DNA from: Rheinheimera sp. SA_1
GTDB taxonomy: Bacteria; Pseudomonadota; Gammaproteobacteria; Enterobacterales; Alteromonadaceae
DNA: 64,000 nucleotides
Direction: 5' to 3'
Assembly (NCBI RefSeq): GCF_001669775.1
Contig: NZ_LXWK01000011.1
Location: 682,001 to 746,000, forward strand
The notes under the pieces were generated by a model. It was given only the letters and a program-made list of their open reading frames with translations, had not been told where the DNA came from and ran no database searches. Position numbers and translations under genes: made by a program. Of this stretch, positions 27,064 to 35,230 are shown piece by piece (position 1 is the stretch's first letter; each line of letters begins with the position of its first letter).

Positions 27064-27098
27064 ATACCCGTCATCCCTGAAAATCCGGGGTTGTTGAT
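27064..27098. repeat. truncated ERIC-like left end
   Basis: Immediately abutting copy 2, the sequence again begins ATACCCGTCATCC and continues for about 35 bases (TGAAAATCCGGGGTTGTTG), then stops matching. It is a fragment of the same element in tandem, perhaps a remnant of an insertion of one ERIC into another or of a deleted second copy. Confidence 0.75.
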
Positions 27099-27105
27099 TT
27101 AAAAC

Positions 27106-27840
27106 CTAAATTGCCTGCCAAATCAGTTTGCCACCCGCCAGCAACAGTAACCCATGCACTGCCGGTAAAAAATGCCGGTCACTGACTTTTTGCTTGAGCC
27201 AATAACCTAATTTAATTGAGAAATAACAAAGAGGTAAAAATGGCAGTGCCAGCCACAATAAATCCAGCGTCAGTTGCTGTTGCCAGACAAAAGCCGGTAC
27301 TTTCACCACATTTAATACCGCAAAAAACACCGCTGAAGTCGCGATATATTCAGTCGCGGGCAACTTGCGGGCTAATAAATGCATCGCCAGCGGTGGGCCA
27401 CCGGCATGTAACAAGGTCGAACTGATACCGCTTAACAACCCCATCACCACCCCAGCGGTGCGGCTTGCCAGCCACGGCATTGCTTGCTGACGCAATAGAA
27501 AATAACGCAAAGCAAACAACACCGAACCTACGCCAATCAGCCACTGTAATTGGCTGGTTGAAAGCGAGCCTAACAATAAAGCGGCTACCACAATGCCAAC
27601 AATAGCAGCTGGCAGTAACTGCAATAAAATTGGCAGCGACCAGCGCTGCCAATATTTTCGAAGGGTAAAACCATCCAGCATTAGTAAAATCGGTAACAAC
27701 ACGCCAAGTGCGGTATGCGGATCAAACACCATCAACATCAATGGCATCGCCAATAAACCCAGACCACCGGCAAAAGCCGCTTTGGAAATGCCACTGAGCA
27801 CCACCACCAGGCTTAACATCAACCACATTTCTAAGTTCAT
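27106..27840 (-). CDS. TSUP family membrane transporter
   Basis: This 244-residue protein has about eight hydrophobic helices and the conserved half-repeats SKAAFAGGLGLLAMPL (about 19-34) and LLSGISSTLLHAGGPPLAMHLL (about 135-156). These identify the TSUP/TauE-SafE (DUF81) family. Members export organosulfur or small carboxylate anions, but the substrate here is unknown. It follows the pirin gene by about 65 bases on the same strand and precedes lysR across the ERIC-like repeat. Confidence 0.88.
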   Translation of the reverse strand: MNLEMWLMLSLVVVLSGISKAAFAGGLGLLAMPLMLMVFDPHTALGVLLPILLMLDGFTLRKYWQRWSLPILLQLLPAAIVGIVVAALLLGSLSTSQLQWLIGVGSVLFALRYFLLRQQAMPWLASRTAGVVMGLLSGISSTLLHAGGPPLAMHLLARKLPATEYIATSAVFFAVLNVVKVPAFVWQQQLTLDLLWLALPFLPLCYFSIKLGYWLKQKVSDRHFLPAVHGLLLLAGGKLIWQAI

Positions 27841-27904
27841 TGATTCCCTTGCGACTGCACTTGCTTGCGTTATTGACGATATTTCAACTTAAATTGCCGG
27901 CAAA

Positions 27905-28603
27905 TCAAACGCCTGGCAGATCGAACCAAAGCGCTTTGACATGCTCAGCACCGGCAGTTGCCGTCAGTTCGTCTAGCTCTGCCAATTTCATGCCGTCGCC
28001 AGCCTTGAGAGTTTGCCCCTGCAGTGTCAGCTCACCATGGATCAGGTGCAGATAATAAGCGCGATTTGTTGTTACCGGCAGGTTAATCAGCTGCGCCGGC
28101 AATAAAATCATCTGCGCCAGGCTGGCATCTTGTTTCATCTTCAGCGTACCGTTGCGACCATCTGCAGTGATGACTTCCGTCAAACCAACCGCTTCGCCAA
28201 AGTCTTTTTGCTGATAACCAGGCGCACCGTCAAATTGGTTCGGCTGGATCCAGATTTGTAAAAACTTCAGATCATCGGTTTGGCTGGCATTAAATTCGCT
28301 GTGCGAAATGCCTTTGCCGGCGCTCATCAGCTGAAATTCGCCTGCTGGTAGCACTTCTTCATTGCCAGCAGAATCTTTGTGGGCAATCTTACCCGACAAC
28401 ACATAACTGATAATTTCCATATTTTTATGGCTGTGGGTATGAAAACCGGCACCCGCCGCGACTTGGTCGTCGTTAATCACCCGCAGCGCGGAGAAGCCCA
28501 TTTGTTTTGGATTGTAATAGTCGCCAAAGGAAAAAGTGTGTTTGCTTTTTAACCAGCCAAAATGGGCACCACCACGTTCATTCGATCGGATCACTTCAAA
28601 CAT
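27905..28603 (-). CDS. pirin family protein
   Basis: This 232-residue bicupin starts at the ATG at 28603: AAGGAAA lies seven bases upstream, and MFEVIRSNERGG matches the family N-terminus, while the open frame continues 24 codons upstream. The metal site motif GFHTHSHKNMEIISY (about 55-70) and the cupin continuation FQLMSAGKGISHSEFN are clear. Pirins act as quercetinase-like dioxygenases or redox-sensitive co-regulators. They often neighbour LysR regulators and DoxX genes, as here. A GC-rich hairpin (28617-28635) lies just before the ribosome site. Confidence 0.92.
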   Translation of the reverse strand: MFEVIRSNERGGAHFGWLKSKHTFSFGDYYNPKQMGFSALRVINDDQVAAGAGFHTHSHKNMEIISYVLSGKIAHKDSAGNEEVLPAGEFQLMSAGKGISHSEFNASQTDDLKFLQIWIQPNQFDGAPGYQQKDFGEAVGLTEVITADGRNGTLKMKQDASLAQMILLPAQLINLPVTTNRAYYLHLIHGELTLQGQTLKAGDGMKLAELDELTATAGAEHVKALWFDLPGV

Positions 28604-28616
28604 TTTATTTTCCTTG

Positions 28617-28635
28617 GCCCGGCCTAGCGCCGGGC
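28617..28635 (-). promoter_or_regulatory. hairpin before the pirin ribosome site
   Basis: GCCCGGC (28617-28623) and GCCGGGC (28629-28635) form a seven-pair GC stem with a five-base loop. It ends four bases before AAGGAAA of the pirin gene, read on the minus strand. There is no T run, so it is not an intrinsic terminator. It may attenuate translation or stabilise the transcript. Confidence 0.45.
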
Positions 28636-28696
28636 ATTTGTTGATTATCGCTACAGCATCTACAGACTTTTGCACGGGTATAGTTGTTAAATTGAG

Positions 28697-29140
28697 TTAT
28701 AGCTTCCTGGCAATCAGCGCATCCAATGAAGCTTTACCGGCACCGCTAAACAGTAACGACACACTCGCTGCCAGCAACACCAAACCAAACTCATAACCGT
28801 TGTTGCTCATAAACAGGCCGTTGGCAAAATGTACGCTGAAAATCGCCACCAGCATCGCAATCGACAAGGCAAAAGCCGCCGGACGGGTTAACAAACCAAG
28901 CACCAACGCCAGACCACCAAAAAACTCGGCTGAACCTGCCAATAACGCCATCAGTACACCAGGTGCCAGACCGATACTTTCCATCCAGCCGCCGGTTCCT
29001 TCCAGGCCATATCCGCCAAACCAACCAAACAGTTTTTGTGCACCGTGCGCCGCGAAAATAATCCCCACCGGCACCCGCAATGCTAATGCGCCAAAACCAG
29101 CTTCAGTTGTTAATACGTTTTTGATCAAGGACTTGCTCAT
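28697..29140 (-). CDS. DoxX family membrane protein
   Basis: This 147-residue protein has four hydrophobic helices and the family motifs LALRVPVGIIFAAHGAQKLFGWFGG (two pieces, about 18-42) and GSAEFFGGLALVLGLLTRPAA (about 68-88). I use the ATG at 29140 because GAAGG precedes it and the upstream 20 codons are hydrophilic and not family-like. DoxX-like proteins include thiosulfate:quinone oxidoreductase subunits, but many of unknown role sit beside pirin and are induced by stress. It is probably the first gene of the DoxX-pirin-TSUP set. Confidence 0.88.
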   Translation of the reverse strand: MSKSLIKNVLTTEAGFGALALRVPVGIIFAAHGAQKLFGWFGGYGLEGTGGWMESIGLAPGVLMALLAGSAEFFGGLALVLGLLTRPAAFALSIAMLVAIFSVHFANGLFMSNNGYEFGLVLLAASVSLLFSGAGKASLDALIARKL

Positions 29141-29469
29141 AATATTCACCTTCAATTTGTTAAGTTCAGAATGACTGCTTTGGGTTGTTTCGACAGTCAT
29201 CGTTCTGTCGATGGTGTTACTATAGACCTGCCGTTCTATTTATTAAATTGGATTAAATTTGACATTAAATCCGTAATTTTAGAATTAATGATATTTGGGC
29301 GACTGGCTAACACTTTGACGTGCTGAGCGTCAGGACTCATTTGATGATTCGATGATCGATTGAGGCTGAAGTTGAGGTTGCTAAATTGCGAAGCTTCACA
29401 TCATGCATTGCGTCAATACTGTCGCAAAATGCATGCCCCCGATGGCGCTTAGCTTATCGGGGCTACGTT
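29141..29469. other. intergenic region between DoxX and the sensor kinase
   Basis: No gene is supported in these 329 bases. Near the kinase end, CCCCGAT (29437-29443) and ATCGGGG (29456-29462) form a stem that is read just past the kinase stop on the minus strand. ATGCATT/AATGCAT copies (29403-29434) form a second imperfect hairpin. These probably terminate the kinase transcript, though the T runs are short. The doxX promoter must lie in the part near 29200. Confidence 0.5.
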
Positions 29470-32400
29470 TTACGAAACACTGGGCGCGACCGTCGGTAAC
29501 AGCAGGATAAATCGGCAGCCTTGTTGCGGCGTTTGGCTGTCAATTGGCGAACTTTCTAGCTGAGAGCCTTCGCTCATCGAGCTACGAGCCTGCCCGCTTT
29601 TCACATAGCCACTTTCCACATAAACCGTGCCGCCCAACCGCTCACTGACCAAATTAAACAAAATATGCAAACCAAGGCCGGTGCCGCCTTGGGCTCTTTT
29701 GGTGGTGAAAAAAGGCTCAAACACTTTGTCTAAATCTGCTGCCGGAATGCCTTTGCCATTGTCGGCGAAACTCAGTTCGATTTGCGCGGGTGTTCCTGCA
29801 ATTTCATTTTCCAGCACCCGTACGCTTAACATCATCAACCCCGCCTCATCTGGCGCAAAAGCATGCAATAACGAGTTTTGTGCCAAAATGGTAATCACCT
29901 GGCTCAGCGTGCCGGGAAAACTATCCATGCTGATGCCAGCCGGGCAATCTACAGTGAACTGCAGCGGCCGCTGGCGCCACAGGGTCACCAGACTTTGCTC
30001 GACTTCGGCCAAAAAGCTTTTCAGCTCAAATTGTCGCCGGTCGCCACTGGTTCGGTCGACCGAGACTTGTTTGAAATTGCTGATTAAATTAGCGGCGCGA
30101 TGCAAATTACGCTCGATCAGCTGCGAGCTTTCAAGCGCCGAGCCTAAGAAGTTATCCAGATCCTGTTTGCGTAGCTGTCCTGTACTTAAAGTACCGGCTA
30201 AAGCTTCGGTGCTTTCGCGTAAAAAGCTGCTGCCGGTAAGTGCCACGCCGAGCGGTGTATTTACTTCATGCGCTACGCCAGCAACCAACTGCCCTAATGC
30301 CGCCATTTTTTCTGAGCGCACAAGTTGGCGCTGGGTCGATTTGAGTGAGGTCAAAGTGTGTTGCAGCTCTTCCACTGTATGCTCGACCACAATTTTTGCC
30401 TCGGACAGCTGATGGGTGCGCTGCTCCACCATCGTCTCCAATGCCAGTGCCTGTTGACGTAACTTTTTGGTGCGCCAGCGATACCAGCGGTTGATCAATA
30501 AAAACAGCGCCAGTAAATAACTGATGTACATCAAGGGTGTACGAAACCAGGGCGGGGCAATTTGTAGCTGTAGCGGCGTCATGTGCGCTTCGACACCGGC
30601 GCTATTACGGGCTTTAACCTTCAGCAAATACCGGCCTTCCCACAAACTGTTATAACTGGCAAAGGCTTCATGGCTCCATTCAGTCCAGCCTTTGTCTACC
30701 CCTTCGAGCCAGACGGCGTATTGGTTTTTACTCTGATAACTGGTGGCCGCGAATTCAAATCGCAATTTGTTTTGCTGGGCGTTCAGCGAAAGCACAGCGC
30801 CGGTGGGATGATTTAATACCTGACCATCGGCTGCAACCACGTTGCGTAGCAGCAACTGAAAAGGCACAGCTTCAAACGGAGGCACCTTTGGATCCCATTG
30901 ATAAAGCTCGGTGCCGCCAAGCCAGATGCGGCCGTCAGGCTCCCGATGCCAGCTGTCGACATCGCTGAAGCCACTGTCATCCTGCAATTGCCACAAAAAG
31001 TTGCCGTCCGCTTGCCGAATCGCTTTACCAATGAGCAAGTGCTGACTGCTTTGATGCCGCGCCAGTACCACCAGTCCTTCACTGATGTTGCCTACGGCAA
31101 CAATATGGTATTCCTCTGCGGCGAATAACCCTTGAAAACGCGGGTCGGCCTGCAGCTGGCCAGTGGCAACATCCAGCTGATACAAGCTGTTTTGGTAAAT
31201 GATCCGCGCCTGCCCCTCAACATTCACCAACCAGTCCGAGCCGAAATTGCTGAACTGTTTGCCAAGGTCAAAGCGCTGGATCTCAATCTGGCTGGGTTGC
31301 CAGTCTGGCCCGGTCTGAGTCAGCCGCAACAACCATTTCTGATTACGACCTTTGAGCCACAACACGCCGGCGTCATCAACCACCATGCCGCGGACACTTT
31401 CGGTGATCCCATCAATCTTCCCTGCCAGCCGCCACTGCTGCCCTTCCAGTACTAAGCGGGAGACGCCGGCAAATTCAGCAACCAGCAACTGTGGTTTAGG
31501 CCCGGGCAGCAACAACAGCTCATGCGGCCCATCTAATTTGTACAACAATTCCATCCCTGCCGCGCTCAAGCGGTAGACACCGGCGAAATTAGCAATCAAT
31601 AACTGATCCTGATACACCTTCAGTGCCCACACCACGCCCGACACACCAGGCACTGCTTCGAACTTCGGCAACGGCCCCGGGATCAAACGAAATAACCCCT
31701 GTGTAGTCCCGACGTAGAGCTGCCCTTGATAGCGTTGCATCGCATAGGTGATCCCATCCAGGCCATGGGTGGTGTCAAAACGACTGAAGGCGCCGCCCAA
31801 CTGCACCCGGGCCAACCCGTTTTCGGTGCCAACCCATAAACCTTGTTCCCGATCTTGCCGCAACTTTTTGATGGTGTTTTCCGGCAAACCGGTCTGGCTG
31901 TTGAGCTGACCAACTTTGCGGCCATTGCTATCCAGAATATACATACCGCCTTGCAGCATGCCGACGGCAATCCGACCGTCTGCCAGGGCCCAGAGACTGG
32001 ACACCAGCTTGTCCGGCAGTTCAGCATCCACTTCCGTCGGCCAGCGCTGAAACGTCTGACCGTCGTAACGCATAAATCCTAACTTAGAACTCACAATCAG
32101 CAGGTCTTTAGTACCCGGCCACTGCATCATGGTGGTGATCCGATGGCTGGCAAAAAGCTCCCCGGCAGGGGCGAGCTGCAATGTGTCTGCGCTTTGCTCT
32201 AACAAACCAATACCTTCGTCACGCAGATAAAATCGATTGTCTATGCTAATACTTTGCACAAACTGCTTTTGCGCAGGCCAGCTGCGCACACCGTCCGGAC
32301 CAAAGCGGAACAAACGCTCCATACTGGTAAAAAACACGCCCCTTGCATTGATATGACAATGAAAGACATGAGAAAAAGCACGGTGCTCTGCTGGAATTTC

Positions 32401-32895
32401 TGCTAACAATGAATGGTACTGCATCACCCCATGAGGATCCGGTGCCAGATAACCAACGTCACCTTTAGCCCCGACATAGACCCGGCCACTTGTTGGGTCC
32501 ACCGCCAGAGCCCTGACCACCACTTTCTTCGGCATCTCAATTAAACGCCAGCGCAAGCCATCGTATTCCAGCACGCCACTAGAGTTCCCCACATAAATTA
32601 AGCCATCGGCGGTTTGCGCAAAAGCCCAGTTCTGCCGGTGCGCCTGATATTCAGCTGGCAGAAACTTCTGGATGGGCGGTAAGCCAAATTCGATAGGGGT
32701 TGTTTGATGCAGGAAAACCGGTGACTGGGGAGCTTGTTGAGTGGGAAGCTGTTGGGGAAAAGCCTGATTGCCAACAGATGCGAAAACGACCGCAGCCAAC
32801 GGCTGTACAGGTAAAACCAAGACCAATCCGGCCAGACAAATCCGCAGCATAGGTGACCAAAACGCCGATAGCTGCGCACCGCATAATAATCTCAT
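29470..32895 (-). CDS. two-propeller sensor histidine kinase (1141 residues)
   Basis: I start at the ATG at 32895, which has GGAGGT eight bases upstream and begins a signal peptide; the frame is open 34 codons further. Residues about 70-660 contain repeated ligand-sensor (reg_prop) blades such as LRQDREQGLWVGTENGLARV and MQRYQGQLYVGTTQGLFRL. A Y_Y_Y domain follows (about 700-770; AVWLEGVDKGWTEWS), then one transmembrane helix (about 785-805), a coiled coil, a HisKA site (GVAHEVNTPLGVALTG) and an HATPase (DNGKGIPAADLDKVFEPFFTT, GTGLGLHI). No receiver or DNA-binding domain is attached. Its partner may be one of the nearby receivers. Confidence 0.88.
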   Translation of the reverse strand: MRLLCGAQLSAFWSPMLRICLAGLVLVLPVQPLAAVVFASVGNQAFPQQLPTQQAPQSPVFLHQTTPIEFGLPPIQKFLPAEYQAHRQNWAFAQTADGLIYVGNSSGVLEYDGLRWRLIEMPKKVVVRALAVDPTSGRVYVGAKGDVGYLAPDPHGVMQYHSLLAEIPAEHRAFSHVFHCHINARGVFFTSMERLFRFGPDGVRSWPAQKQFVQSISIDNRFYLRDEGIGLLEQSADTLQLAPAGELFASHRITTMMQWPGTKDLLIVSSKLGFMRYDGQTFQRWPTEVDAELPDKLVSSLWALADGRIAVGMLQGGMYILDSNGRKVGQLNSQTGLPENTIKKLRQDREQGLWVGTENGLARVQLGGAFSRFDTTHGLDGITYAMQRYQGQLYVGTTQGLFRLIPGPLPKFEAVPGVSGVVWALKVYQDQLLIANFAGVYRLSAAGMELLYKLDGPHELLLLPGPKPQLLVAEFAGVSRLVLEGQQWRLAGKIDGITESVRGMVVDDAGVLWLKGRNQKWLLRLTQTGPDWQPSQIEIQRFDLGKQFSNFGSDWLVNVEGQARIIYQNSLYQLDVATGQLQADPRFQGLFAAEEYHIVAVGNISEGLVVLARHQSSQHLLIGKAIRQADGNFLWQLQDDSGFSDVDSWHREPDGRIWLGGTELYQWDPKVPPFEAVPFQLLLRNVVAADGQVLNHPTGAVLSLNAQQNKLRFEFAATSYQSKNQYAVWLEGVDKGWTEWSHEAFASYNSLWEGRYLLKVKARNSAGVEAHMTPLQLQIAPPWFRTPLMYISYLLALFLLINRWYRWRTKKLRQQALALETMVEQRTHQLSEAKIVVEHTVEELQHTLTSLKSTQRQLVRSEKMAALGQLVAGVAHEVNTPLGVALTGSSFLRESTEALAGTLSTGQLRKQDLDNFLGSALESSQLIERNLHRAANLISNFKQVSVDRTSGDRRQFELKSFLAEVEQSLVTLWRQRPLQFTVDCPAGISMDSFPGTLSQVITILAQNSLLHAFAPDEAGLMMLSVRVLENEIAGTPAQIELSFADNGKGIPAADLDKVFEPFFTTKRAQGGTGLGLHILFNLVSERLGGTVYVESGYVKSGQARSSMSEGSQLESSPIDSQTPQQGCRFILLLPTVAPSVS

Positions 32896-33117
32896 GTGAA
32901 AGACCTCCGCACCGGTAATCTGTGGCGAAAGTCCGCGCCGTAAGTAGTCCTGCGTTTGTAGCCGGATAGATCTCAGAAACAAACGTGTTGTTAACAAGTT
33001 ACAGTGTGGGAAAAGAACGTCGAAATTGCAAACTCAGGGCTGTAAGTCCCGAAATTCTGACCGTCACTACATCAACTAGTGCCCCCAAAGTGCTGGAGAA
33101 ACTCCGGGAAACATGAA

Positions 33118-33138
33118 TGTTGGCATTGACTGCCAACA
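33118..33138. promoter_or_regulatory. 21-base palindrome in the kinase/receiver spacer
   Basis: TGTTGGCA (33118-33125) and TGCCAACA (33131-33138) are perfect inverted arms around TTGAC. They lie in a 490-base region (32896-33386) that otherwise shows no gene and separates the divergent kinase and receiver genes, so the region should hold both promoters. The site has the symmetry of a dimeric regulator operator. A hairpin role is also possible. Confidence 0.45.
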
Positions 33139-33386
33139 CCATTATTGAAAAAAGAAAATGCTTTATTGTGTAAATAAATCGCTAAAAAAAACAATGTGGT
33201 ACCGGAAAGCTCAGTATTGTCTGCCCCCATTTTTTTCGACCTACCTGATTTTTAACGAAATAAATCTGTACACAAACCAGATACTGCTGACAATTCAGGC
33301 AAGCCGGAATTTCCACGTCTAAAATACTTAAACTATGACTTAATGCGTCATTGAGGATATCGACTTCAAGACGAAGGAGTGTTGCA

Positions 33387-33809
33387 TTGGCGCCCGCCCG
33401 TATCTTCCATATTCTGGTCGTTGATGACGTATTTCTGATGTGTGACTTTTTATACAAAGTCATCAGCACGATTCAAAACTGCAAAGTATTCAAAGCCACA
33501 GATGGCCGAACTGCTATTGAAATTCTGGATGGCGAGCCGATTGATATGCTGATTACGGACATTGAGATGAAAGCACCAAATGGTCTGGAGCTTCTGAAAA
33601 AGTTGCGCTGTGGCACGTTAAACACACCACACAATATTCCTGTGCTGATGTTCTCCGGGAACACCTATAAAGATATGGTATTGGAAAGCCATGCCTACGA
33701 TATCAATGACTTTCTGGCAAAACCTGTCTCGGCTGATGGCCTGAAAAAAAAAGTGCAGCTCCATTTACAGAATGAAAAGCCAATTAAAGCGCCAGAGTAT
33801 TATCAATAA
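33387..33809 (+). CDS. single-domain response regulator
   Basis: This 140-residue CheY-like receiver has ILVVDD (about 8-13), the phosphoacceptor aspartate in MLITDIEMKAPNG, the conserved Ser of VLMFSGNT and the lysine of FLAKPVS. The start is a TTG with AAGGAG eight bases upstream; the frame is open 12 codons further. No output domain is present. It is divergent from the large sensor kinase and convergent with the truncated receiver, and its last 45 coding bases overlap that gene. It could be the phosphorylation target of the large kinase or of CheA, which is an inference. Confidence 0.85.
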   Translation: MAPARIFHILVVDDVFLMCDFLYKVISTIQNCKVFKATDGRTAIEILDGEPIDMLITDIEMKAPNGLELLKKLRCGTLNTPHNIPVLMFSGNTYKDMVLESHAYDINDFLAKPVSADGLKKKVQLHLQNEKPIKAPEYYQ

Positions 33810-34118
33810 ATTGTCAGCACCACAGGCCAGCCCATGCACCACGTCCCGTGGATCGGCGAGTCCTGTCACCAGAATCACCGGAATATTGCGGGTTCTTTCA
33901 GCTTTTTTAATTTGGTGACAGAGTTGGTAGCCATCCATTCTTGGTATCTGGATATCGCTGACAATTACGGTCGGGATCCGATGTTCCAGTATCTCCAGCG
34001 CTTCCAGACCGTCTTTAGCCACCCACACTGTGCAACCGGCATTTTCCAGTAAAAACTGCAATTCCGCCGCCTGGGTGGCACTGTCTTCCACAATCAGGAT
34101 ATTCGCTTCATTAAACAT
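33765..34118 (-). CDS. receiver domain, C-terminally truncated, end of chemosensory operon
   Basis: This 117-residue protein starts ILIVEDSATQAAELQ and has the phosphoacceptor in VIVSDIQIPRMDGYQLC and the conserved Thr in ILVTGLADP. Similarity to receivers stops at GLACGADN. The expected F-I-x-K-P lysine motif and last helix are replaced by LLIILWRFNWLFIL, which is the reverse reading of the end of the convergent receiver gene. The switch happens within a few bases of 33809, where that gene stops. In related operons this receiver is the N-terminus of a longer kinase or cyclase. AAGGAG precedes the ATG, which overlaps the cheB stop (TAATG). Confidence 0.7.
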   Translation of the reverse strand: MFNEANILIVEDSATQAAELQFLLENAGCTVWVAKDGLEALEILEHRIPTVIVSDIQIPRMDGYQLCHQIKKAERTRNIPVILVTGLADPRDVVHGLACGADNLLIILWRFNWLFIL

Positions 34119-35170
34119 TATGGCGTCTCCTTCTGACTGACCGAGCTTTGGCGGCTGCTCAACGTATTGATATATACAGCGATGTTTTGCGGACTATCGA
34201 CATAATGTGGTTTGCAGCGTTGCAGTGCCGCATTGGGCATCGAGTCAATCAGCGCTGTCGCCGGATCCTGCACCAGACACAAACCGCCGGCATCGACGAT
34301 AGCTTTGAGCCCGGCCGCACCATCCTGTCCCATCCCGGACAGTTGAACAGCCACCACCCCGGTTGGCCGGTGGCTCGCCAACGACACAAACAGCCGGTTG
34401 GCTGAAGGCACACATAAATCCTCGGCGACGGCCTTACATAGCCTGATATGGTGCGAAGTATCGTATTCCAGATGATAACCATCGGGTGGCAGGTAGATAT
34501 TCCCAGCGAGCAGCGTCTGGCCTTGCCTGGCAATATGCACCGGCAGGTCCGACATTTGCCGCAGCCAGTCGGTAAAGCTGTCTAAAAAGCCGTGCGTGAT
34601 GTGCTGCACCAACAGCACCGGCCAGGGAATCGTTTTGTCCAGTAGCGGTAACAACAACTTCAGGGCCGCCGGGCCACCTGCGGATGCTGCGATTGCCAGT
34701 ACCGCCGGCGCGCAATGCACCGGAACTGTGTCAAGCGGCAGCGGCCTTGGTATCGTGACCGACCGAAACCGTTTCACAACTTTGACCTGCACCATCAGTT
34801 GCAGCACGTGCAGTAGCTCAGCGGTTTTTGTATCAAATTCCGGATCTGTAGGTCCTGTTGGTTTTTCCAGCACAGCCAAAGCACCTGATGCGAGCGCCTG
34901 AATAGCCGTCGATGCCGATTTGGCATTAGGACTGCCCGTTAACACAATCACCGGCAGCGCATACTGTTCCAACAACAGCAGAATGGTCTGGAAACCGTTT
35001 AGCCCCGGCATATGCACGTCCATCGTCACAATGTCCGGTTTATGTTGTTTTAATAGTTCCAGCGCTTCGTAACCATCATTAGCCAATAACACCTGATGTC
35101 CGGCAGCCGTAAAAATACTGCTCAGTAATAACCGGGCTACCGCCGAATCATCGACCACTAAGATGTGCAT
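34118..35170 (-). CDS. cheB: chemotaxis-type methylesterase CheB (WspF-like)
   Basis: This 350-residue protein has an N-terminal receiver (about 1-120; ILVVDDSAVARLLL, VTMDVHMPGLNG, VLTGSPNAKS) and a methylesterase domain (about 165-340). The catalytic triad is visible as Ser in AIAASAGGPAAL, His in LVQHITHGF and Asp in GMGQDGAAGL. CheB removes methyl groups from receptor glutamates and resets adaptation. It follows cheA by 60 bases and overlaps the terminal receiver by one base. In Wsp systems the equivalent is WspF, whose loss gives constitutive output. Confidence 0.93.
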   Translation of the reverse strand: MHILVVDDSAVARLLLSSIFTAAGHQVLLANDGYEALELLKQHKPDIVTMDVHMPGLNGFQTILLLLEQYALPVIVLTGSPNAKSASTAIQALASGALAVLEKPTGPTDPEFDTKTAELLHVLQLMVQVKVVKRFRSVTIPRPLPLDTVPVHCAPAVLAIAASAGGPAALKLLLPLLDKTIPWPVLLVQHITHGFLDSFTDWLRQMSDLPVHIARQGQTLLAGNIYLPPDGYHLEYDTSHHIRLCKAVAEDLCVPSANRLFVSLASHRPTGVVAVQLSGMGQDGAAGLKAIVDAGGLCLVQDPATALIDSMPNAALQRCKPHYVDSPQNIAVYINTLSSRQSSVSQKETP

Positions 35171-35230
35171 CTGCCTGCTCCTCCATCATCACTTTCAAAA
35201 CGGCCTTGATCACAGCCGTTACAGCAGCCT

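Noticed and set aside
29627-30412. 261-codon open frame on the plus strand opposite the sensor kinase
   Set aside because: It is antisense to the kinase ATPase and HisKA domains and rich in Ser, Cys and Lys in the manner of shadow frames, with no family resemblance.
33387-34118. Sequencing error joining the two receiver genes
   Set aside because: The two receivers are on opposite strands with distinct sequences and full start signals, so no single frameshift could merge them.
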